Shown: piece by piece, positions 1 through 8,407 of the stretch
Numbering within the stretch: the stretch's first letter is position 1
Layout: each line of letters opens with the position of its first letter
Source of the DNA: an uncultured Muriicola sp.
GTDB taxonomy: Bacteria; Bacteroidota; Bacteroidia; Flavobacteriales; Flavobacteriaceae
DNA: 39,030 bases
Assembly: GCF_947258935.1 (NCBI RefSeq)
Contig: NZ_CAMYKH010000027.1
Span: 16,073 to 55,102, forward strand
Direction: 5' to 3'
Translations under genes and position numbers: made by a program
The notes under the pieces: model-generated
Told to the model about the DNA's origin: nothing
Databases searched by the model: none
Seen by the model: only the letters and a program-made list of their open reading frames with translations

Positions 1-823
1 CCAAATTGTCATGTTCGAATCCTCCAGTAAAAAGAGTCTCCTTTTGTCCCTTGATTTCATATTTGACCTGTATCTTGAAGTGCCGTTCCAGTTCTTTTAG
101 TACTTCCTCAAAAGGCTCCCGTTCAAAAGAACTGACGTTCTTGGTCCAGGACGGTAATTCCTCTTGCGTTCTTAGTAGCCGGATTTTGCCCTTGCGCAAG
201 AACAGTTGGTCACCCACTTCGAGGATTTCCGAGACTCCTCCCACATCTACACGCACCTTTCCTTCAAAACATGCAACCTCTAGGGTGGTTTCTCTTTGTT
301 TTACATTAAACTCGGTACCTAAGACAGTAATAGTTCCTTCCGATGTTACTACCTCAAAAACCGACCCATTGGCCACATCAAAAAAGGCTTCTCCAAAGAG
401 TTTTATTAGACGTTTGTTATCCCATTCCTTTTTAACATAACTTATCTCGGAAGCGGCATTCAAATTAACGGTGGAGGCATCGGGTAATACAATAGTTATT
501 TTTTCACCTACCGCCGTTTCAATAGTCGTAGCTGCATTCAAGAAGAACATGAAATACACCGAAATACCAATAACAAGCACACTGGCAATCTTTGCATACC
601 ATGGGATCTGCCGTACAATAGAACGGTTCGTTTTCTTTTTGGGAAGTTTCTGCTGAAGTAGTTTGTAATCGGTTGCAGAGGAAAACGAGCTAGCTTTAAA
701 ATGGGCCGCATCCTCCACAATAGTTTTAAACAAGGTATAGTCATCCAATTCTTGAAACGCAGAAGTTTCTTCCTCAGATAAGGTGCCATTCAGCCATTTT
801 TTTAACAAGTACTCTTTTTCCAT
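1..823 (-). CDS. FecR-family anti-sigma factor (3' end beyond window)
   Basis: Reading the minus strand from the ATG at 823 gives an open frame of 274 codons that leaves the window without a stop. The N-terminus (about residues 1-70) is a short cytoplasmic sigma-binding region beginning MEKEYLLKKWLNG. One membrane segment follows at about 75-95 (WYAKIASVLVIGISVYFMFF). The periplasmic FecR domain has the family signature, with VGEKITIVLPDAS, VNLNAASEISY and LFGEAFFDV at about 104-150. The last part should be the DUF4974 domain that usually ends these proteins. In this family FecR holds an ECF sigma factor at the inner membrane until an outer-membrane TonB-dependent receptor is engaged. The sigma gene lies 50 bases upstream on the same strand, so the two are almost certainly co-transcribed. 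A SusC/TonB receptor would be expected just outside the window (inference). Confidence 0.9.
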   Translation of the reverse strand, partial: MEKEYLLKKWLNGTLSEEETSAFQELDDYTLFKTIVEDAAHFKASSFSSATDYKLLQQKLPKKKTNRSIVRQIPWYAKIASVLVIGISVYFMFFLNAATTIETAVGEKITIVLPDASTVNLNAASEISYVKKEWDNKRLIKLFGEAFFDVANGSVFEVVTSEGTITVLGTEFNVKQRETTLEVACFEGKVRVDVGGVSEILEVGDQLFLRKGKIRLLRTQEELPSWTKNVSSFEREPFEEVLKELERHFKIQVKYEIKGQKETLFTGGFEHDNL

Positions 824-873
824 TAGGAGACTATCTACCTATATAACAACTAAGACTTCGTTTTTCCTGAAAT

Positions 874-1395
874 TTAAATTTTAAAATTTTCTAATTCTGT
901 TTTTAACAGGGTAAAAGCAGAGTATATGCGATACTCTACCACCTTCCTGGTAACTCCTAGCATCTCTGCTATTTCCTGGTGTTTCTTACCCTCTACCTTA
1001 TTCAGCATAAAGGCTACCCGTTGTTCCTCAGAAAGTTTGGAAAGTGCTTTTTGGTACTTTAATAAGTACTGTTCTTTTTCCATTAAAAATTCGGGATTTT
1101 CATTGGTGTGCCCTTTAGGTTTCTCCTGCTTGTAACGCAAGACAACTTTTTGGTGTTTAAAATCATTGAACACCATATTATTCGCAACAGTATATAAAAA
1201 GCCCCGGGCTTTGCTCAGCACAACCTTCTTACAATTTTCCCATAATTTAATAAAGGCTTCCTGGGTCTTGTCATTGGGGCTGCATTGTTCGCCATATTTG
1301 TAATACAAATAATCATTCAATTCCTGAGCGTATTTATTGTATACACTTTTAAAAATATCTTCCTTACAGATATCGTTGTACAGTTCTTTAGCCAA
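874..1395 (-). CDS. ECF-type RNA polymerase sigma-70 factor
   Basis: This 173-residue protein has the size and two-domain plan of an ECF sigma factor. Region 2 (about residues 12-85) contains DKTQEAFIKLWENC and the core-binding/-10 helix around ARGFLYTVANNMVFNDFKH. Region 4 (about 115-168) contains LSEEQRVAFMLNKVEG, then the helix-turn-helix HQEIAEMLGVTRKVVEYRI. It precedes a FecR-type anti-sigma gene on the same strand, the usual pair for cell-surface signalling in Bacteroidota. The regulon cannot be read from sequence. The divergent lipoprotein genes to its right are candidates, since only 113 bases separate the two start codons. I see no clear housekeeping promoter in that gap, which would fit autoregulation by an ECF promoter (inference). 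Confidence 0.93.
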   Translation of the reverse strand: MAKELYNDICKEDIFKSVYNKYAQELNDYLYYKYGEQCSPNDKTQEAFIKLWENCKKVVLSKARGFLYTVANNMVFNDFKHQKVVLRYKQEKPKGHTNENPEFLMEKEQYLLKYQKALSKLSEEQRVAFMLNKVEGKKHQEIAEMLGVTRKVVEYRIYSAFTLLKTELENFKI

Positions 1396-1508
1396 TGATT
1401 AATATTTACAGTTAAAAGTATACATAAATGTTTTTACAATTTTTTTCAGGAGAAAACAGGTTTCAGTTGTTTTATTAGTAAACAGTATAATTAAAATTTT
1501 AGTATGCT

Positions 1509-2585
1509 ATGCAAAACACGATGAAATTCATTACCGTATTAATGCTTGCTTCTTTATCCCTTATCTCATGTAGAAAGGAAGAAGCAATTTTGATTGAAGG
1601 TCCCGCGAGTGAAACTCTCAAGGCCAATTCCACAGTGGCTAATTTATTACTAAGAACCGCCATGAATGATGGTTCTAACGATAATATTGTAGATAACGCC
1701 AATTGTTTTTCCCTGGGATTTCCCTTTACAGTTTTCGTTAATGGATGGGAGATTACTGTAACTTCAGAAGAGGATCTGGATACCGTAGAGGATATCTTAG
1801 ATGAATTTGATGATGACGAGGATACGATTGAGATCGAATTTCCTATAATTATAGTTTTAAGTGATTTCAGTGAGCAGGAAATCAATTCCATAGAGGAATT
1901 TGAAGATTTTGCCGATGATTGTGAGGGAGAGAACGAATATGATGATGATATAGAATGCCTGGACCTTGAATACCCCATAACTGCTTCTGTATTCAACTCA
2001 AACAATGAATTGATCGATACGATCACCTTCACTACAGATGAGGAATTATACAACTTCCTTGACGATCTGGAGGATGAAGACATCGTTAACATCAATTTTC
2101 CTATAACAGTGATCCTTGCGGATGGTACTGAGGTTTCTATCCCTAATTTGGATGCGTTGGAGGAAATAATTGATGAAGTAAAAGATGATTGTGATGAGGA
2201 TGACGATTATGACTATAATGACGATGATTGCGATAACTGTAGTACCGAAGGACTTTCCGATTTTATTACGGCTTGTGAAGGATGGTATGTAAAAGATCTG
2301 GAACGGAATGATATGGATCTCACGGACCAATATGTAGGCTATACATTTACCTTTTCGGCCGACGGCTCCATTACGGCTGAAACCGCTACTGAAAGCTTTA
2401 CCGGAACATGGGAAAGTAGTGGTTCCGGGAACAATATCTCTGTAATAATAAGCATACCTGACCTTTCAGATTTCAATGCAAACTGGATGTTACATGAGTT
2501 GGAACAGGAAGGAAATGAGCGACAAGTAGATCTGCGCATGGAAAATGATGATGAGTTAGAATTTAGAAGTAACTGCAATCCATAA
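1509..2585 (+). CDS. Acidic internal-repeat lipoprotein, function unknown
   Basis: This is a 358-residue predicted lipoprotein. The signal peptide ends in the lipobox LISC (Cys21); a second in-frame ATG four codons later would also fit. I do not recognise a named family for the body. Four weakly similar units begin with an aromatic residue, Pro and a short beta strand, then reach a stretch rich in Glu/Leu. They start near residues 71 (FPFTVFVNG), 111 (FPIIIVLSD), 155 (YPITASVFN) and 197 (FPITVILADG). The linkers are extremely Asp/Glu-rich, including runs of Asp at about 228-241 next to CDNC. That suggests cation, perhaps calcium, binding (inference). The C-terminal 100 residues (GYTFTFSADGS at about 278) match the next gene's main domain. 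It is divergent from the ECF sigma gene. Confidence 0.8.
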   Translation: MQNTMKFITVLMLASLSLISCRKEEAILIEGPASETLKANSTVANLLLRTAMNDGSNDNIVDNANCFSLGFPFTVFVNGWEITVTSEEDLDTVEDILDEFDDDEDTIEIEFPIIIVLSDFSEQEINSIEEFEDFADDCEGENEYDDDIECLDLEYPITASVFNSNNELIDTITFTTDEELYNFLDDLEDEDIVNINFPITVILADGTEVSIPNLDALEEIIDEVKDDCDEDDDYDYNDDDCDNCSTEGLSDFITACEGWYVKDLERNDMDLTDQYVGYTFTFSADGSITAETATESFTGTWESSGSGNNISVIISIPDLSDFNANWMLHELEQEGNERQVDLRMENDDELEFRSNCNP

Positions 2586-2682
2586 TCTAAATAATATTAA
2601 GAAGGGAATCCATGATTTTTTAACCGGGAATCCGGATTCTCTTCAAAACTGTACACTAATTATAATTAAATAAATTACTAAG

Positions 2683-3159
2683 ATGAAAAATACAATCGTT
2701 ACTTTAACATTACTTCTAGTTGGGTTAGTTGCAACTTCCTGTTCATCAGATAACAATGATGATACAATGCAAGATCCGTCAGTTTCAATACAAGTCGTTA
2801 CAGACCTGGCGGTTTCCGGATCCTGGATTATAACTAGTTTTATAGATTCCGGAACGGACGAGACGAATGACTTTACCGGATACACATTTACCTTTAATGC
2901 AGATGGCAGCCTGGTAGCCGATAACGGAAGTACTACCGTAACAGGAAATTGGTCAGTTACCAGCGATGATAGCTCAGACGATGATGATTACAACAGCAAC
3001 GATGATATAGATTTTAATATCTTTTTTTCGGCCCCACCGAATTTCGAGGAATTGTCAGACGACTGGGATATCGTATCACGGTCCTCCACACGTATCGAGC
3101 TTATCGACATCAGCGGGGGAGACGGCAGTACGGATACCTTGACTTTTGAGAAGAGTTAA
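2683..3159 (+). CDS. Small lipoprotein sharing a domain with the upstream acidic lipoprotein
   Basis: This 158-residue predicted lipoprotein has lipobox ATSC (Cys20). After a short Asp/Ser-rich linker the mature part holds one domain. Its core, with SGSWIITSF then GYTFTFNADGS and VTGNWSV, aligns with the C-terminal domain of the preceding gene (WYVKDL, GYTFTFSADGS, FTGTWES). The pattern resembles the lipocalin-like beta-sheet domains common in secreted Bacteroidota proteins, but I cannot name a family. A patch of Asp (about 107-118) again suggests cation binding. It lies 97 bases downstream of its paralogue and is followed by a strong hairpin terminator, so the two probably form one unit. Confidence 0.8.
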   Translation: MKNTIVTLTLLLVGLVATSCSSDNNDDTMQDPSVSIQVVTDLAVSGSWIITSFIDSGTDETNDFTGYTFTFNADGSLVADNGSTTVTGNWSVTSDDSSDDDDYNSNDDIDFNIFFSAPPNFEELSDDWDIVSRSSTRIELIDISGGDGSTDTLTFEKS

Positions 3160-3498
3160 ATAATGCTATGGATTAGAATGGTTACAGGCATCGAATTCGA
3201 TTGCCCCTCAACAAAAGAACGATGTTTGTAAAAAACTGCCCCCATTGTGGGGCAGTTTTAGTTTAGAATACTTTCTTAAAATCTTATAAGACTTCATAGC
3301 ATCGGCTGATAATAAATTGGTTTATAATTCGTTCTGTTAGAGACATATTCACCTTGCAGTTTATCGAATATTCAATTAAATAATTACTTTCTATCAGGAA
3401 TTCTTCAAGCAAGGTTGTTTTATATATGTAATCGAAAACTTCAACGTTTCAATTATTTATTTTCTTTAAATCTTTTTTATTAACCTATAGTAAAAATT
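3160..3498. other. Non-coding stretch between lipoprotein genes
   Basis: These 339 bases hold the hairpin terminator at 3232-3259 and AT-rich sequence leading to the gene at 3499. I see no convincing small ORF, tRNA or repeat. The last 100 bases are very AT-rich and probably contain the promoter of the next gene, but I cannot place a consensus with confidence. Confidence 0.5.
3232..3259 (+). terminator. Rho-independent terminator after the lipoprotein pair
   Basis: An 11-bp perfect stem (AAAACTGCCCC with GGGGCAGTTTT) closes a six-base loop, CATTGT. The T-rich right arm is followed by AGTTT. It sits 73 bases past the stop at 3159 and should end the 1509-3159 transcript. Confidence 0.8.
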
Positions 3499-4212
3499 AT
3501 GAAATCATTAAAAAAATTGTGTTTGTTTGCCACTGCAATAGTGATGTTTAGTTGTTCCAACGATTCTGGCGAGGGAAAAATTCAACTTAAGTTATCTGCT
3601 GTAAATAACACTGGAAATACCGGCAAGTCTATTATGCCAACAAGCAAGGGGAATGAAAATGTTATTTTCACCGATTTTAAAATTTCTATCCGCGATGTTG
3701 TTTTTAAAAATGATGATGATCCTAACAGTAATTTGGATACCGATGAAATCCAATTTCGAGGTCCTTATCAGGTAGATTTGTTAAATGGTTCGGACGCCCT
3801 TACCCAAACCATAGGTACAGCTTTTGTGCCAGACGGGCTTTACAAGGAGTTGAGATTCAAATTTCACAAAGATGAAGATTTACCGGTTACAGACGAACTA
3901 TTCGATAAATCTATATTTATTGAAGGGACCATAGATGGTACGCCATTTGTTTTCTGGCATGATACGAGTGAAAATCTTGACGTAGGTCGTAGTACAGGAG
4001 TGCAGGTAATCGATGGAACAGTTAATTTTACGGTAACCTTTGACATCTCACAATTCTTAAATTCCTTTAACGAAATAGATTTGAGTTTAGCGACAGATAA
4101 TAACCAGGATGGCGTAATAGAAATCTATCCTAATGATGAAGACGGAAATCAGGATATTGCTGATAAATTAAAAGAGAACATAAAGGCAACTGCCGATATT
4201 ATTGATAATTAA
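3499..4212 (+). CDS. DUF4382-like lipoprotein
   Basis: This is a 237-residue predicted lipoprotein with lipobox MFSC (Cys19). The mature part starts with a short spacer, then beta-rich sequence with IFTDFKISIRDVVF, YQVDLLNG and DGLYKELRFKFHK. This order (a hydrophobic description of an effect, 'VDLL', then 'G.Y..LR') recalls DUF4382, a family of secreted beta-sandwich lipoproteins of unknown role. The assignment is by pattern only. The C-terminal part is acidic, with a DNNQDGVIEIYPNDEDGNQD segment at about 197-216 that resembles an EF-hand/dockerin-like calcium loop (DNNQDGVIE); calcium binding is inference. It stands alone, with a terminator directly downstream. Confidence 0.72.
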   Translation: MKSLKKLCLFATAIVMFSCSNDSGEGKIQLKLSAVNNTGNTGKSIMPTSKGNENVIFTDFKISIRDVVFKNDDDPNSNLDTDEIQFRGPYQVDLLNGSDALTQTIGTAFVPDGLYKELRFKFHKDEDLPVTDELFDKSIFIEGTIDGTPFVFWHDTSENLDVGRSTGVQVIDGTVNFTVTFDISQFLNSFNEIDLSLATDNNQDGVIEIYPNDEDGNQDIADKLKENIKATADIIDN

Positions 4213-4233
4213 AAGTTGGTTTCAAAAAATAGC

Positions 4234-4274
4234 AAACCCTATAGAAATGGTATTCTATTCTATAGGGTTTTTTT
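4234..4274. terminator. Terminator between convergent genes
   Basis: A 13-bp perfect stem (AAACCCTATAGAA / TTCTATAGGGTTT) with an 11-base loop is followed on the plus strand by TTTT. It lies between convergent stops at 4212 (+) and 4289 (-). The minus-strand side has a weaker T tract, so it is strongest for the plus-strand gene. Confidence 0.8.
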
Positions 4275-4288
4275 ATGCCCTTAATTTG

Positions 4289-4780
4289 CTATGATTTTTG
4301 AAAAGTGATCCGGTCCCCTGTATTAATTCCCCATACATCACTAAGCCCTGCTTTCACCTCCAGAACGTATTTAACCGGTACCTGTGATGGTAAGCTCGAT
4401 TCATCTAAAGGTTGCGCATTTTTAATAATACTGGCCACCTTTAATTGCTCGTCTATATAAATAATATCCAAGGGAAATTTGGTATTCTTCATATAGAAGG
4501 AGTGGTAGGCTATTTCCGGAAAAATAAACAACATCCCCTGCCCATCTTCCATGGAATTACGGTACATCAACCCAGTTTGAGTTTCGTATGCTGTTTCTGC
4601 GATCTCAATATCTAATTGGATCAAGAGTGAATCCGTTTCCTGCTTATATACGCTGAGACTTCCTTCTTTTGTAAAGGTAATGGGAGCCGTGGTGACTATC
4701 TTTTTTGAGGCTTCCTTACACGATATAAAGCCCAGGCATAATGAAAGACACAAGCCTGTAAATAAGATTATTCTCTTCAT
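4289..4780 (-). CDS. DUF192-family lipoprotein
   Basis: This is a 163-residue predicted lipoprotein (lipobox FISC, Cys21). The DUF192 domain covers about residues 50-163. It shows the family hallmarks: TQTGLMYRNSMEDGQGMLFIF near 67-87, FYMKNTKFPLDIIYID near 94-109, and a closing VLEVKAGLSDVWGINTGD. DUF192 proteins are small secreted beta-barrel-like proteins of unknown biochemical role. It is the last gene of a minus-strand run with lgt, 23 bases after the lgt stop. Because it is a lipoprotein it should be a substrate of the Lgt enzyme encoded next to it. Confidence 0.88.
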   Translation of the reverse strand: MKRIILFTGLCLSLCLGFISCKEASKKIVTTAPITFTKEGSLSVYKQETDSLLIQLDIEIAETAYETQTGLMYRNSMEDGQGMLFIFPEIAYHSFYMKNTKFPLDIIYIDEQLKVASIIKNAQPLDESSLPSQVPVKYVLEVKAGLSDVWGINTGDRITFQKS

Positions 4781-4803
4781 AATAAGGGATCTAAAGCTGT
4801 GTT

Positions 4804-5760
4804 TTAGGCCTTTTGAGGTTTAAACATAAAATAGAATCCTACCAGTATAAACGGTATACTTAACCATTGGCCTGTTGATAACATACCCAATGATTCTTCG
4901 AAGCCACCCTGACTCTTTTTCACATACTCTACAAAGAATCTGATGGTCCATAGCAGGACCAGAAAAAGGCCAAACAGATAGCCGGGCTGGTTCTTTTTAT
5001 CGGTTTTCCAATACAAAAAATACAGGATCAGGAACACAAAAATATAGCAAACACCTTCATATAATTGAGCAGGATGCCTGTAGGGAATAGCCTCCAGGTA
5101 CTCTTTAAATGCTGGTTTGTTTTCTAGCGCCTTATAGGCGGCGTTAACGGTACTTTCCTTGGTAATACGCAATGCGGCTGATGCTGGCATATCATCCGAA
5201 TCCCTGACAAATCTTGTAGCAAAAAGAAATGCTTTATCAACGATCTTCCCATTGATCTCTGAATTAAAAAAATTACCCAGGCGTACGCAAAAAGCACCTA
5301 TGGCAACGGGGATCACCACTCTGTCCAGGGTCCATAACATCTTAAAACCCTTATGTTTTCTGGTATACAGATACATGCCAATAATGATTCCAATGGCAGC
5401 TCCATGGCTTGCCAAGCCTGTAAAACCTGTAAATTCATATCCGTTGATAAATCCCAACAAGGTACTGCCGGCTCGTTCCCGTATTGGGAGTAATATTTCA
5501 AGTATATGGTTGGAATAGTAGGCCCAGTCATAGAAAAATACATGCCCCAGGCGTGCACCCAACATGGTAGCTACTACAGTATAAATAAACAGGGAGTCGA
5601 GATCTTCAACGGTCTTCTTTTCATTAAGGAATATTCGTTTCATAATAAACCAGCCCAAGGCAAAGGCTATGATCCAAAGTAAGTTGTAATACTTGATCTG
5701 AAGAAATCCTATTTTAAACAAAGTGTCTGTCGGATTCCAGGTAATTCCTAATAAATACAT
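4804..5760 (-). CDS. lgt: Prolipoprotein diacylglyceryl transferase
   Basis: Lgt transfers diacylglycerol from phosphatidylglycerol to the lipobox cysteine of prolipoproteins in the inner membrane. The protein has about seven hydrophobic segments. It carries the Lgt signature motifs: SHGAAIGIIIG, the Arg-containing VRLGNFFNSEINGK (E. coli 'GRIGNFINGE' motif), RHPAQLYEG, and a C-terminal GMLSTGQWLSIPFILVG. An insertion of about 50 residues lies between NSEINGK and RHPAQ; I believe this is usual in Bacteroidota. I chose the ATG at 5760 (MYLLGITWNP) because family members begin near this point. An in-frame ATG at 5790 would add ten residues (MYLSRAKNTF). It is surrounded by, and needed for, many predicted lipoproteins in this window. 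Confidence 0.93.
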   Translation of the reverse strand: MYLLGITWNPTDTLFKIGFLQIKYYNLLWIIAFALGWFIMKRIFLNEKKTVEDLDSLFIYTVVATMLGARLGHVFFYDWAYYSNHILEILLPIRERAGSTLLGFINGYEFTGFTGLASHGAAIGIIIGMYLYTRKHKGFKMLWTLDRVVIPVAIGAFCVRLGNFFNSEINGKIVDKAFLFATRFVRDSDDMPASAALRITKESTVNAAYKALENKPAFKEYLEAIPYRHPAQLYEGVCYIFVFLILYFLYWKTDKKNQPGYLFGLFLVLLWTIRFFVEYVKKSQGGFEESLGMLSTGQWLSIPFILVGFYFMFKPQKA

Positions 5761-5869
5761 AAAGGTGTTTTTTGCGCGACTAAGATACATAAATAGATAG
5801 AGAGGAAAAGCCCATTGGGAAACCTATTCTATCAATATATCTTTAAAAAATAGAAAGTTAAATTAGATG

Positions 5870-6091
5870 TTAAGGAACAGGATCGTAGCCACTGCCTCCC
5901 CAGGGATGACAACTAAAAATACGTTTTAATGCGAGCCATCCTCCTTTGAATACCCCATGTTTTTTTAGGGCTTCCAGGGTGTATTGAGAACAGGTAGGGG
6001 AGTATCTGCAGGTAGAAGGGGTATAGGGTGAGATGAGCAGCTGATAGGCTCTTACCAGAAATACAAATGGAGCTATCAGAATTTTTTTCAT
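5870..6091 (-). CDS. yidD: Membrane protein insertion efficiency factor YidD
   Basis: A 73-residue protein of typical YidD length. It has the amphipathic N-terminus ([21 protein letters not shown]) and the diagnostic cysteine-rich core: [19 protein letters not shown], then [15 protein letters not shown] at the C-terminus. YidD assists YidC-dependent insertion of inner-membrane proteins. The start overlaps the cysS stop by four bases, so translation is probably coupled. In many bacteria yidD sits with rnpA/yidC; here it is in a folE-cysS-lgt run. Confidence 0.95.
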   Translation of the reverse strand: MKKILIAPFVFLVRAYQLLISPYTPSTCRYSPTCSQYTLEALKKHGVFKGGWLALKRIFSCHPWGGSGYDPVP

Positions 6092-7569
6092 GAAATGCTA
6101 AAGGTAGTTCCTTCTTTTCCATCTTTTAATTGGATACCCATGGCAGCCAATTCATCCCTTATTTTATCGGAAGTTGCAAAATCTTTACCGGCTCGGGCCT
6201 CATTCCGCATCTGTATCAATAAGGATACTACACCGGTAAGCTTGTCCGATATGGTATTTGCCTGATCTTGTGATTCCAAGCCCAGTACCTCAAAAACAAA
6301 ATTGTGCATACTTTTAGTAAGTAGCTCATGATCATACCCCGAAATATGTTCTTTGCCTTCTTTTACGAGGTTGATGTATTTCACCCCTTCAAAAAGTGTG
6401 GCAATTAAAATGGGCGTATTGAAATCATCATTCATGGCATCATAACAACGCTGTTGCCAGGCTTTGATATCTATGGTAGAGGAAGCACTTTTTTCCAGTC
6501 CATCCAATACTTTTAACGCCTCCATGAGCCTGAAATATCCTTTTTCTGATGCCAGCAGGGCTTCATCACTTAGGTCCAGAATACTGGTATAGTGAGCCTG
6601 CATCATAAAGAATCGTACAACGGAAGGGGAAAAAGGTTTACTGAGAACGTTGTTCTCACCGGAGAAGATCTCATTGGGCAGTATATTATTTCCGGTAGAC
6701 TTGGCCATTTTTTTTCCATTCATGGTAAGCATATTGGCATGAAGCCAATAGTTCACCGGGCTATGACCATAAGAAGCTTCAGACTGGGCGATCTCACATT
6801 CGTGATGCGGGAACTTAAGGTCCATTCCACCTCCGTGAATATCAAAAGTTTCTCCCAGATATTTTGTACTCATGGCTGTACACTCCAGATGCCAACCTGG
6901 AAATCCATCACTCCAGGGGGATGGCCACCGCATTATATGCTGTGGTTCCGCCTTCTTCCAGAGAGCAAAATCCTGAGGGTTTTGTTTTTCATCTTGCGCG
7001 GTCAATTCACGGGTATTGGAAATCATATCTTCCAACTTACGACCGCTCAATTTGCCGTATTCATACTTCTCGTTGAATTTTTTAACGTTGAAGTAGACGG
7101 AACCATTGATCTCATAAGCGTATCCTTTCTCAAGAATGTCTTTGATGATCTCTATCTGTTCAATGATATGGCCGGTAGCTGTAGGTTCAATGCTGGGGGA
7201 AAGAAAATTGAATTTTTGCAGGATATTATGAAAGTCTACGGTGTAGCGTTGTACCACTTCCATTGGTTCTATCTGCTCTAGCCGGGCTTTTTGCGCTATC
7301 TTGTCTTCTCCATCATCAGCATCATCAACTAAATGTCCTGCATCGGTAATATTCCGCACGTAACGTACCTTGTATTCCAGATGTTTCAGATAGCGAAAGA
7401 TCATGTCGAAAGACATGAAAGTGCGGCAGTTTCCCAAATGCACATTGCTATACACGGTAGGGCCACAAACATACATTCCTACGTGTCCTTCATTGATAGG
7501 TTTAAAGACCTCTTTTTTTCCGGAGAGTGAATTGTAAACTTTGAGAATTTGGTTCTTGTAGAGGGCCAT
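6088..7569 (-). CDS. cysS: Cysteinyl-tRNA synthetase
   Basis: A 493-residue class I aminoacyl-tRNA synthetase that charges tRNA-Cys. The Rossmann fold begins with CGPTVY (35-40) and the HIGH variant HLGN (44-47). The KMSKS loop reads KMAKS (287-291). The zinc site used to select cysteine is intact: Cys35, Cys230 (GWHLEC), His255 and Glu259 (FPHHECE). The C-terminal anticodon-binding and DALR-like region spans about 330-493. It lies 16 bases after folE and overlaps yidD by four bases, so it belongs to the same minus-strand operon. Length and motifs are normal. Confidence 0.97.
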   Translation of the reverse strand: MALYKNQILKVYNSLSGKKEVFKPINEGHVGMYVCGPTVYSNVHLGNCRTFMSFDMIFRYLKHLEYKVRYVRNITDAGHLVDDADDGEDKIAQKARLEQIEPMEVVQRYTVDFHNILQKFNFLSPSIEPTATGHIIEQIEIIKDILEKGYAYEINGSVYFNVKKFNEKYEYGKLSGRKLEDMISNTRELTAQDEKQNPQDFALWKKAEPQHIMRWPSPWSDGFPGWHLECTAMSTKYLGETFDIHGGGMDLKFPHHECEIAQSEASYGHSPVNYWLHANMLTMNGKKMAKSTGNNILPNEIFSGENNVLSKPFSPSVVRFFMMQAHYTSILDLSDEALLASEKGYFRLMEALKVLDGLEKSASSTIDIKAWQQRCYDAMNDDFNTPILIATLFEGVKYINLVKEGKEHISGYDHELLTKSMHNFVFEVLGLESQDQANTISDKLTGVVSLLIQMRNEARAGKDFATSDKIRDELAAMGIQLKDGKEGTTFSIS

Positions 7570-7585
7570 TAGGGTTTAAGATCGC

Positions 7586-8266
7586 TTAAAAACTAGTTTC
7601 CATATTAATGTATTCCAAAAATTCCTTTCGAACGCCTTCTTCTTTAAAACGCCCACCGTATTCTGCGGTAACAGTGCTGCTATCCACATCTCGAATTCCT
7701 CTGGAATTTACACATAGATGTTTGGCATCTATCACGCAGGCAACGTCCTCAGTTCCCAGAACCTTTTGTAGCTCACGTACGATCTGAATATTCATTCTTT
7801 CCTGTACCTGTGGCCTTTTTGCAAAATAATCTACAATTCGGTTCATTTTGGAAAGTCCAACGACGGTTCCTTTGGAAATATAAGCAATATGGGCTTTACC
7901 TACTATGGGAAGCATATGGTGTTCACAGGTAGAGTACACCGTAATGTTCTTTTCTACCAGCATTTCTCCATACTTGTACTTATTCTTAAAGGTGGAGGAT
8001 TTGGGTTTTTTATCAGGATGCAATCCGTTAAAGATCTCATTGACATACATCTTCGCCACCCGCTTTGGGGTTCCGTTGAGGCTGTCATCATCCAGATCAA
8101 GACCAAGGGTAAGCATAATGTCGCGAACGCTCTCTTCAATTCGCTCAATTTTCTCTTCATTGGTCAAGACAAAGGCATCCGGTCTCATGGGGGTGTCCTC
8201 GGCTGAAGATACATGATCGTCCCCTAATGCCTCAAAATGTTCATTCAAAGTACTCTTTATTTTCAT
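7586..8266 (-). CDS. folE: GTP cyclohydrolase I
   Basis: A 226-residue type IA enzyme converting GTP to 7,8-dihydroneopterin triphosphate, the first step of folate synthesis. The conserved catalytic/zinc residues are present: Cys114 and His117 in STCEHHMLP and Cys185 in AKHLCVNSRG, with the substrate-binding QERMN near 155. The first 30 residues are a variable leader. It is probably the first gene of the folE-cysS-yidD-lgt-DUF192 run. The later folate enzyme folP lies about 16 kb away in this window. Confidence 0.97.
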   Translation of the reverse strand: MKIKSTLNEHFEALGDDHVSSAEDTPMRPDAFVLTNEEKIERIEESVRDIMLTLGLDLDDDSLNGTPKRVAKMYVNEIFNGLHPDKKPKSSTFKNKYKYGEMLVEKNITVYSTCEHHMLPIVGKAHIAYISKGTVVGLSKMNRIVDYFAKRPQVQERMNIQIVRELQKVLGTEDVACVIDAKHLCVNSRGIRDVDSSTVTAEYGGRFKEEGVRKEFLEYINMETSF

Positions 8267-8289
8267 TTCCTACTCGCTTAAACAAAGGG

Positions 8290-8297
8290 CAAAGATA
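8290..8297 (-). promoter_or_regulatory. Possible -7 element upstream of folE
   Basis: On the minus strand the sequence TATCTTTG matches the Bacteroidota -7 consensus TAnnTTTG and lies 24 bases before the folE ATG. No good -33 TTG is visible at the expected distance, so this is tentative. Confidence 0.3.
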
Positions 8298-8407
8298 TAC
8301 ATAAAATGGCACTTTACGTGCCGTTTGGGGCCATACACAACATAAATTAGTGTTAAGGAAGCTGGTCGTGTATTTTTAACTTTTAACATGTTAAGGTGTA
8401 CGATCTG

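Noticed and set aside
6592-7281. Long plus-strand ORF (229 codons) inside cysS
   Set aside because: It is the antisense shadow of a well-supported cysS; no family motif and no promoter is seen.
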